NCBI GenBank assembly: GCA_965661575.1
Contig: CBFIEJ010000019.1
Location: 1-41,916, forward strand
DNA: 41,916 bases
DNA from: UA16 sp965661575
Lineage (GTDB): Bacteria > Bacteroidota > Bacteroidia > Flavobacteriales_D > Sanyastnellaceae
Reading direction: 5' to 3'
In this document: positions 9,011-15,494 of the stretch, piece after piece
Layout: each line of letters starts with the position of its first letter
How positions within the stretch are numbered: position 1 is the first letter of the stretch
Translations under genes and position numbers: made by a program
Notes under the pieces: model-generated
Told to the model about the DNA's origin: nothing
The model's input: the letters and a program-made list of their open reading frames with translations, nothing else
Databases searched by the model: none

Positions 9011-10200
9011 CGTGATACCAGTTCTGGAAGTTTGAGCAAGCGCTCGATTCCTTGATCGAGGGTTGCATCATTTTTTGCGAAGCAAACACGCACCTGCTTT
9101 CGCGGTGTTTGCTGTTCGTCTCTGGCAGGAAAGAAGGGTGACAGGGGGATGAGCGCGATGCCCTCACCTTTCTGTTGTGAGCACCAAGATTTGGTCGCAG
9201 ATCGGTCATCTCGTTCATCGAATGCGCTGTAGTCCAGGACCTGGAAATAGCCCGCTTCAGTCGGGACAAAGGACCAAGGACTGCCGGTCAAACCAGCGAT
9301 TAAACGATCTCTTTTTTTCTGATAGAAATCCGCTAATCCTTCGATATGTGCCACTCCTTCAGCACTTGAAAGAAATCGGGAAATTCCTTCTTGAAAGGGT
9401 GCTCCGGTAGAGAAGACATCGTATTGATGCACCTTTCGGATTTCGCGTGTCCATTCGGGCGGTGCGATGAGGTAGCCGATTTTCCATCCAGTTGCGTGTA
9501 AAATTTTTCCAAATGAAGCCGTGACAAGACTGCATTTTCGCAACTCTGGCTGGTGCAGGATGGAAAGTGCAGGCTTCCCATCGTAATGCATGGGACCATA
9601 GACTTCGTCACTCAAGATGAGCGTATCCGAGCCTTTGACCAATTCGGCCAATTCATCGAGCTCACTCATTGTCCATATCGCGCCTGTCGGATTGTTGGGG
9701 ATGTTGACGATGATTAGCCTTGTCTGATCGGATAAGGCTTCGTCGAGTGCATTGAGATCCAAGTGAAAATCGTCTGATCTCAATGGGACAACACGCAGTC
9801 GGCCTCCTGCCAGTTGCACTGCAGGCTCATAAAGATCGTAACACGGAGCGAGCACAATGACTTCATCGTTGGGCTGAACCAAGGCTTGGATGGCTGCAAA
9901 AATCAAGGAAGACGCACCGGCTCCAACCGTGATTTCAGAATCGGGACAACAGGTGTGTTGTGTGCGGTGATGCACGTCATTTCCGATCCACTCGCGCAAC
10001 GATTGGTTCCCGGCCATCGGGGCATACTGGTTGTGACCGTCGCGCATGGCTTGGTGAACCATTTCTTGCAAGACTTCAGGCGGATTGAAGTCAGGAAATC
10101 CTTGACTCATGTTGAGCGCCCCGCTTTCCTGAGCCCTTGCACTCATTTCAGTGAAGATGGTGGTGCCGACGTTGGGCAGTTTGGATTTCCAGAAGGCCAT
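9007..10200 (-). CDS. PLP-dependent class I aminotransferase (YbdL/MtnE-like methionine/glutamine transaminase)
   Basis: A 397-residue fold-type I aminotransferase. The PLP lysine is K232 in SFGKILHATGWKIGY; the cofactor pocket residues sit in NNPTG (169-173), SDEVY (197-201) and GAGASS (93-98). A C-terminal RVCF carries the substrate-carboxylate Arg. MSQGFPDFNPP near the N-terminus and the SFGKxxxxTGWKxGY motif are typical of the methionine aminotransferase YbdL and kynurenine/glutamine transaminases. The open frame extends upstream to 10407, but that part lies inside porZ and lacks family residues. The start at 10200 (MAFWKSKLP) gives normal length and leaves 16 bases after porZ. The overlapping downstream omega-amidase supports a glutamine- or methionine-transaminating role. 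Confidence 0.88.
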   Translation of the reverse strand: MAFWKSKLPNVGTTIFTEMSARAQESGALNMSQGFPDFNPPEVLQEMVHQAMRDGHNQYAPMAGNQSLREWIGNDVHHRTQHTCCPDSEITVGAGASSLIFAAIQALVQPNDEVIVLAPCYDLYEPAVQLAGGRLRVVPLRSDDFHLDLNALDEALSDQTRLIIVNIPNNPTGAIWTMSELDELAELVKGSDTLILSDEVYGPMHYDGKPALSILHQPELRKCSLVTASFGKILHATGWKIGYLIAPPEWTREIRKVHQYDVFSTGAPFQEGISRFLSSAEGVAHIEGLADFYQKKRDRLIAGLTGSPWSFVPTEAGYFQVLDYSAFDERDDRSATKSWCSQQKGEGIALIPLSPFFPARDEQQTPRKQVRVCFAKNDATLDQGIERLLKLPELVSR

Positions 10201-10216
10201 GCTCGAAGTTAAGGCT

Positions 10217-12748
10217 TCAGCGCATGATGGCAAATTTGGTCGTGCCGGCGGAATTTCCTTCAGCGTCTGTTGCAAAGACCAGGTAGATACCGTAGCCTGC
10301 TTGTTGGCCATTCCAGTCCAATCCATTCCACACCGCTCTCCCTCCTTGGGAATCAATCTTCGCGATCGATCGACCGGATGAACTTGTAATGTGCACGGTG
10401 GATTCATAGGCTAGCCCATCGATGGTGATCCAGCCATCGAAGTCGGCTGTCACAGGATTTGGATAGGCACGAATTTCACTGATTTCAACGACGAAATTTT
10501 GAGCATCACTGCGCCAGCCAATTAAGCCGCGATCCGTCCCAAAAAGCACCTCACCATTGCGGTGATTGATGGCGATGTCGAATATTTGATCGCTTGGCAG
10601 AGGGCTATTTTCTGCTTCAAAATGCAGAACTTCGGATGTCCCATCGGAACTCAAGAGGTAGACTCCACTGTTTTGGGTGCCGAGCCATTTTCGATTGCCC
10701 CCGTCGATGCAAATGCTTTGAATAATTTCAGTTTCGAGGAGCAATTGGAAATTGCCATCTTGCTGAATCAGGATTTGTGATGCGATCGGATTGTCATTGT
10801 CGTTTTCAAAGGCCAAACTTGGCAGGTAAATCACGCAAGGGCCTGCGGCTGTTCCCACCCAAATTTCGCCGTCCAAATCTTCTTCAATTGAATAGACGTC
10901 ATCCGAAGGCAGCCCTCCTTTTTCAGGATCGGCCGTGAGGACTCGCCAGTCATCATCATTGGTATCTTGAGGTGTTTTATTGGTGTCATATACCAGTAGG
11001 CCTTGGTTGCGGGGCATGATGCACCAGATGTAGCCATTCCGGGCAGCCAGAACTTGACCAAGCCAGCCGTCATTTCCGAGAGCGTCGCCCAAGCCCATGG
11101 TTTGAAACGAGCCGTCTTGCAGACGCACATGCAATCCTTCTTCGGCATAAGCATTGGTGAACCAGAGATTGCCAAGAGCATCAAAATCTACACCTCCAAC
11201 GCCGATTCGTGCAGAACCTCCGAAGTCGGCTTGCTGAAGCGGACTGTTGGCATCGTTGAACACATTGACCACCTCATTGTCAAGAACTTCAATCAATCCT
11301 TCCTCCCATGTGCCGAAATAGGCATGGTCGGGATTGAGCGGATCGATGGAAGCGCACATGGGATCATTGATGCCCATCACATTATTTTCCCCATCGCCCA
11401 ACTCGATCCACTTCCAGTCATTGCCCTCAAATCCGTAGAGCCCGTGTTTGTGGTACATGCTGGTCCACGTGCCATCAATTCCTCCCGAAGCAATCCAGAC
11501 ACGATCATTCCACGCGTCAATGTCACGTACCAAAGGCACGGGAGGCCCATCCAATACCCAGTGATCATCGCGTTCTTCTCCGGTGATGTCCATCTTCAGA
11601 AGGCCTTGTTCGTTGTTGGCGATGAACAAATCTTGGAAGCTCTCCACTACCTCGTTGCCATTGACAGTGGAACCATTTTTGAAAGCCATGTCGCGCACAC
11701 GCAGAGGAATGCCGTCCGCGGCATAATCCAATTGCACTTGCTCCCATTCTTCATTGTACAAACGAATGGATTGGAAGTCAGCGATGGCTAAACGCCAACT
11801 TTGGTTTTCGTCATTTATTTGGGTGGCTTCAAGGTCAAGTACAATCCCTTCTTCCCAATTCGGAAAAGCCGTCCACAAGCCTTGGTCGAGCAGCCACAGC
11901 GCATCGGGACTTGCGGGGTCTTCAGTCTTCATATGCACTACCACATCTCCGTCCGGAGCGAAGATCACATGCATGTAGGAAGCGGTTTCAAGTGGTATAT
12001 CGCTCCAACGCGTCCATGCTTCAGGGGAACTGAGAAAGGGATGATTGACAGGCGCTTCAAAAATTCCAGCGTCTGTCCAAACGACATACACAGCTTCCGA
12101 CCCTGCTTGCTGATGCACAGAAATCCCGTTGCATCTCCGAAGGTTTTGTTGTCCTTCCACGTACCACGTGTCGCGCACATCAAGCGTACGAATATTGAGC
12201 GCAACCACACCAAAACCGCAAGCGGCAAATATCATATCCGGGTTGTCGTTTCCACCCCACAGTATGTTCAGGACGGATTTGTCACCGATCAGATTGCTTT
12301 GCGGAATATCGTTGAAGGTGTAGAGCCATTCACCAGTATTCGAGAACAAGTCCAATTTACCGGATGCATAACCTACGATCAAGACTTCGTTGTTGGCATC
12401 CCAGGCAATGGCTGTTGGATTGCTTCCACTCATTCCTTCCACAGTGGTGAGGCGCTCAAGGCTATTGTCTGATTCGTGGTATAAAAATAAAGCCTGTTCG
12501 GTGCGCACGGCCCAAAAGGATGTTTCGGGTGAAATCCCTTGGCAGTGAACCAATTCTTCGGTTTGATGGTAGGGAAAGTAATCCCGCCAAGAGCCTGTGG
12601 GTCTGTTTTCTTGAGGATCGGTGGGATTGCCAGAGGCGAGCTGTCCGAAAACGACGACAAAGCTTTGAAGCAAAAGAACCAGGCCGAGGGAGGTGCAATT
12701 CTGGAGTGTTCGGAGATTGGTCATGGAAAGTTCAGCTCTTCTGGGCAT
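10217..12748 (-). CDS. porZ: T9SS attachment-complex protein PorZ
   Basis: An 843-residue exported protein. After a signal peptide (hydrophobic core LGLVLLLQSFVVVFG), GSWRDYFPYHQ opens the typical PorZ N-terminus. Repeated beta-propeller blades follow; CGFGVVALNI and GEIWVGTAAGP are typical blade strands. The protein ends in a sorting-domain-like region starting AYPNPV (about residue 757). In Porphyromonas, PorZ with PorU, PorV and PorQ forms the surface attachment complex that links cargo to A-LPS, and PorZ itself keeps its C-terminal domain. ATG 12724 is an alternative start. A one-mismatch -7 element (GAACTTTG on the minus strand) lies at 12769-12762. The aminotransferase gene follows after 16 bases. 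The alternative reading is a generic two-component-propeller T9SS cargo, but the N-terminus favours PorZ. Confidence 0.83.
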   Translation of the reverse strand: MPRRAELSMTNLRTLQNCTSLGLVLLLQSFVVVFGQLASGNPTDPQENRPTGSWRDYFPYHQTEELVHCQGISPETSFWAVRTEQALFLYHESDNSLERLTTVEGMSGSNPTAIAWDANNEVLIVGYASGKLDLFSNTGEWLYTFNDIPQSNLIGDKSVLNILWGGNDNPDMIFAACGFGVVALNIRTLDVRDTWYVEGQQNLRRCNGISVHQQAGSEAVYVVWTDAGIFEAPVNHPFLSSPEAWTRWSDIPLETASYMHVIFAPDGDVVVHMKTEDPASPDALWLLDQGLWTAFPNWEEGIVLDLEATQINDENQSWRLAIADFQSIRLYNEEWEQVQLDYAADGIPLRVRDMAFKNGSTVNGNEVVESFQDLFIANNEQGLLKMDITGEERDDHWVLDGPPVPLVRDIDAWNDRVWIASGGIDGTWTSMYHKHGLYGFEGNDWKWIELGDGENNVMGINDPMCASIDPLNPDHAYFGTWEEGLIEVLDNEVVNVFNDANSPLQQADFGGSARIGVGGVDFDALGNLWFTNAYAEEGLHVRLQDGSFQTMGLGDALGNDGWLGQVLAARNGYIWCIMPRNQGLLVYDTNKTPQDTNDDDWRVLTADPEKGGLPSDDVYSIEEDLDGEIWVGTAAGPCVIYLPSLAFENDNDNPIASQILIQQDGNFQLLLETEIIQSICIDGGNRKWLGTQNSGVYLLSSDGTSEVLHFEAENSPLPSDQIFDIAINHRNGEVLFGTDRGLIGWRSDAQNFVVEISEIRAYPNPVTADFDGWITIDGLAYESTVHITSSSGRSIAKIDSQGGRAVWNGLDWNGQQAGYGIYLVFATDAEGNSAGTTKFAIMR

Positions 12749-12786
12749 AGACGATACGGGTCAAAGTTCGGGATATTGCCCGGGAG

Positions 12787-13476
12787 TCACGAATAATTTT
12801 TCCAACGGAATGATTCCGGCCCATTTGTTTCCAATTCGTCCAATGCCCCTGCGTTGGTGAGTGCGTAGGTCAATCCTTTTGGGCCTCTGTGCCAGGCAAC
12901 GATCCCCCAAACGACCAGCAAACACAGCAGATCTTCTGCATCTGAAAATGAGAGGCGACCCATGCGAGCGACTTGGCGGAAGGCCAGCTCACGTCCATTG
13001 CGCCATGCGGCGAAAAGTTTACCGATGTATTGATCGTAACGGAATTCAGATCGGTCTATGCGCATTTCATATTGCCACACTTTTACTTGAACGGGACTGG
13101 CTCGATGTATCCGATCTTGTTGTCGGAGGTATGCGCTCCATTTGCCCTCTTCATCTTCACAAAAATGCGGTCTCGATGCGGAACGAGGAATATTGATTTC
13201 CAAAATGGACCGTCCTTCTGCTTTCCAAACTTGTGCTTCGAATGCAACAGGAGGCTTGCAGTGTGAATGACAAGCCAAGTCGATGATGTGCACCTCTTCA
13301 TCCGCTCGCACACCCACGACGCTGCCGTTGTCTTTGACGCCAATTAGGAGGCGTCCACCTTCGCTATTTGCAAAGGCTGCAATGGTCTTTGCAATCTTTC
13401 GTGCATCGTCCACGCGCATCTTGAAGTCTTGGGTTTGATGTTCCCCTTCTTCGATCATCTGCAGGACATAAGACAT
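12787..13476 (-). CDS. Schlafen AlbA_2-domain protein
   Basis: A 229-residue cytoplasmic protein. Residues about 1-125 form an AlbA_2 (PF04326) domain, recognisable from EGEHQTQDFK, KTIAAFANSEGGRLLIGV and DNGSVVGV. The rest is helical and may contain a winged-helix part near the end (TYALTNAGALDELE). AlbA_2 domains bind nucleic acid or nucleotides in several prokaryotic regulators; the job of this branch is not known to me. The frame is open upstream to 13686, but that extension overlaps the rimP leader and has no family features. The start at 13476 (MSYVLQMIEEGE) is therefore used. A -7-like TATTTTCG lies at 13517-13510 on the minus strand. porZ begins 38 bases after its stop, so they may be co-transcribed. 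Confidence 0.75.
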   Translation of the reverse strand: MSYVLQMIEEGEHQTQDFKMRVDDARKIAKTIAAFANSEGGRLLIGVKDNGSVVGVRADEEVHIIDLACHSHCKPPVAFEAQVWKAEGRSILEINIPRSASRPHFCEDEEGKWSAYLRQQDRIHRASPVQVKVWQYEMRIDRSEFRYDQYIGKLFAAWRNGRELAFRQVARMGRLSFSDAEDLLCLLVVWGIVAWHRGPKGLTYALTNAGALDELETNGPESFRWKNYS

Positions 13477-13563
13477 GGCGATGGCAAGGTTTGATTTAAA
13501 TGCTCCTGCCGAAAATAGAGCCACATTTGCAAATACCGGATGGGGAATTCCACGAGAATGCGC

Positions 13564-13571
13564 TATCTTTG
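13564..13571 (+). promoter_or_regulatory. -7 promoter element TATCTTTG of rimP-nusA-infB
   Basis: A perfect TAnnTTTG element 106 bases before the rimP GTG start, implying a 5' leader of roughly 100 bases. No convincing -33 box is seen at the usual distance. The sequence just downstream (GCACAGATAAC) resembles that after the trhO -7 element (GCACAAGTAAC). Confidence 0.5.
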
Positions 13572-13597
13572 CACAGATAACACACAGTGAAAGAATT

Positions 13598-13626
13598 AAA
13601 AGAGGGGCCCAACACCCCTCTTTTTT
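13598..13626 (+). terminator. Terminator-like hairpin in the rimP leader (candidate attenuator)
   Basis: AAAAGAGGGG (13598-13607) pairs with CCCCTCTTTT (13615-13624) around a 7-base loop and runs into six T residues (13621-13626). This is a rho-independent terminator shape placed between the presumed promoter at 13564 and the rimP start at 13678, so it could switch the operon on and off. It also has a short T run in the opposite direction. Confidence 0.7.
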
Positions 13627-13677
13627 ATTGCTGATGTGATCATCACTTTTTGTTAAACCGCTCCCAAACGCCCTCCT

Positions 13678-14151
13678 GTGATCCAAGAACAGACGATTCG
13701 TGACTTAGCTCAGTCTTACCTCGAAGGGGGTACTGGATTTGTCGTGGACGTGCGTGTTCGGGAAGGCAACGTGATTTCGATTCTACTGGATGATGATGAA
13801 GGCACGAGCATCGCAAAGTGCATCGAGCTCAGCCGATACCTTGAAGATGAATTGGACCGAGACACTGAGGACTTCTCCCTTGACGTAAGTTCTCCGGGTT
13901 TGGATCAACCTCTCAAAATGCTTCGACAGTACACTAAAAACATCGGACGTGATGTTCAGTTGAAGATTCATGAAGCCGGCAAGGTGGAAGGCAAGTTAAT
14001 CGGAGCCACAGAAAACGAAGTGATGATTCAAACGCGAGAGAAACGCCGAATCGAAGGCCGAAAGGCAAAAGAATGGGTTGAAGAGGACCACACGTATGCA
14101 TTGGAACAATTGGATTGGACGAAGGTCCAAGTTTCATTTAAGAAGAAATAA
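13678..14151 (+). CDS. rimP: Ribosome maturation factor RimP
   Basis: A 157-residue protein that binds the 30S subunit during late assembly. The family pattern is clear: an N-terminal alpha/beta domain with CIELSRYLEDELD and the conserved DVSSPGLDQPL (about 68-78), then an SH3-like C-terminal domain (about 85-157). GTG 13678 is the only reasonable start because the next in-frame ATG is at codon 81. It is the first gene of the conserved rimP-nusA-infB operon and is preceded by a leader of about 100 bases with a terminator-like hairpin. nusA starts 48 bases downstream. Confidence 0.95.
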   Translation: MIQEQTIRDLAQSYLEGGTGFVVDVRVREGNVISILLDDDEGTSIAKCIELSRYLEDELDRDTEDFSLDVSSPGLDQPLKMLRQYTKNIGRDVQLKIHEAGKVEGKLIGATENEVMIQTREKRRIEGRKAKEWVEEDHTYALEQLDWTKVQVSFKKK

Positions 14152-14199
14152 AAGACCACACTCAGTCATTATTAACTGCGAGCAGCAAATATTGAAAGC

Positions 14200-15435
14200 A
14201 TGACACAGCTCAATTTGGTAGATTCCTTCAAGGAATTCAAAGAATTTAAGAACATCGACCGAGAGGTTATGATGGGCATCTTGGAGGATGTCTTCAGGGC
14301 CATGATTCTAAAAAAATATGGCGATGATTCAAATTTTGACATCATCATCAATCCGGACAAAGGTGACTTGGAGATCTGGAGAAACCGGGTCATCGTTGCC
14401 GATGGAGAGGTTGAGGATGAAAACGAGGAAATCGCACTTTCCGAATCCTTGAAAATTGAGGATGACTTCGAGGTGGGCGAGGAAGTGTCTGAGGAAATAA
14501 AATTGGAGTCATTTGGTCGTCGAAATGTTCTGTCCTTGCGCCAGAATTTGGCGGGACGAATCATGGATTTGGAGAAGGATGCGATTTACCAGCTCTACAA
14601 AGAGCGCGTAGGAGAGGTGATTTCTGCAGAGGTCTATCAGATTTGGAAGCGGGAAATTTTATTGGTGGACGATGAAGATAACGAGGTTGTAATGCCGCGC
14701 GAAAGTCAAATTCCAGGAGATTTCTTCAAAAAAGGGGACACTGTACGAGCAGTCGTGTCAGCGGTTGAGATGAAGAATAACAATCCTCGCATTGTATTGT
14801 CACGCACTGCACCTGAATTCCTCGAGCGCTTGTTCGAACAGGAAGTGCCTGAAATTTCTGACGGTCTCATTACCATCAAGAAAGTGGTTCGAGCCCCGGG
14901 GGAGCGCGCAAAAGTGGCGGTTGAGTCTTATGACGAGCGAGTCGATCCAGTCGGAGCTTGTGTTGGTATGAAAGGATCGCGGATCCACAGCATTGTGCGT
15001 GAGTTGAAGAACGAGAACATCGATGTGATCAACTTCACTGAAAATGAGCAGTTGCTCGTCACACGATCGTTGAGTCCAGCCAAAATTTCGTCAATCGAAC
15101 TGAACGAAGAAACACGCGAGGCGAAAGTTTACCTCAAATCCGATCAGGTCAGTTTGGCCATTGGAAAGGGAGGGAACAACATCAAGCTTGCGGGACTTCT
15201 CACCAACTACGAAATCGACGTGTATCGCGATGAAGATGATTCTTCAGATGACGTTGAATTGACTGAATTTGCAGATGAAATCGATGCGTGGATCTTGGAG
15301 GAATTCGTCAAGATTGGCCTTGAAACTGCACGTTCAGTTTTGAACCGCAATGAAGACTTTCTAGTGAATCGAACGGATCTCGAGTTGGAGACGATTCGCG
15401 AAGTCTTGAAAATCTTGAAAGACGAATTGTCTTAA
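14200..15435 (+). CDS. nusA: Transcription termination/antitermination factor NusA
   Basis: A 411-residue RNA polymerase-binding elongation factor that modulates pausing, termination and antitermination. Domains in order: N-terminal RNAP-binding domain (about 1-125), S1 domain (about 130-200, GEVISAEVYQIW), KH1 (GACVGMKGSRIHSIVREL) and KH2 (VSLAIGKGGNNIKLAG), then a short C-terminal helical part. Both KH GxxG loops are present (GMKG and GKGG). The length matches other Bacteroidota NusA proteins, which lack the acidic repeats of E. coli. It sits between rimP and infB as in most bacteria. If the hairpin in the rimP leader acts as an attenuator, NusA would be a natural autoregulator; that is inference. 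Confidence 0.95.
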   Translation: MTQLNLVDSFKEFKEFKNIDREVMMGILEDVFRAMILKKYGDDSNFDIIINPDKGDLEIWRNRVIVADGEVEDENEEIALSESLKIEDDFEVGEEVSEEIKLESFGRRNVLSLRQNLAGRIMDLEKDAIYQLYKERVGEVISAEVYQIWKREILLVDDEDNEVVMPRESQIPGDFFKKGDTVRAVVSAVEMKNNNPRIVLSRTAPEFLERLFEQEVPEISDGLITIKKVVRAPGERAKVAVESYDERVDPVGACVGMKGSRIHSIVRELKNENIDVINFTENEQLLVTRSLSPAKISSIELNEETREAKVYLKSDQVSLAIGKGGNNIKLAGLLTNYEIDVYRDEDDSSDDVELTEFADEIDAWILEEFVKIGLETARSVLNRNEDFLVNRTDLELETIREVLKILKDELS

Positions 15436-15494
15436 TTCCTGTCGAAAGACCGCATTACCTGTTAAATTCGCATCTCTAAGCCCTCATTTTGCCA

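Noticed and set aside
10201..10407. N-terminal extension of the aminotransferase into porZ
   Set aside because: The 69 extra residues overlap the porZ sorting domain and have no aminotransferase features. The Met at 10200 begins a normal-length enzyme.
11003..12472. Two long open frames on the plus strand opposite porZ (262 and 223 codons)
   Set aside because: They are mirror frames of the porZ coding sequence. Neither translation shows a signal peptide, domain or motif, while porZ on the minus strand is well supported.
13477..13686. N-terminal extension of the AlbA_2 protein, with a hydrophobic stretch
   Set aside because: The extension reads backwards through the rimP leader hairpin and promoter. 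The AlbA_2 domain starts right after the Met at 13476.
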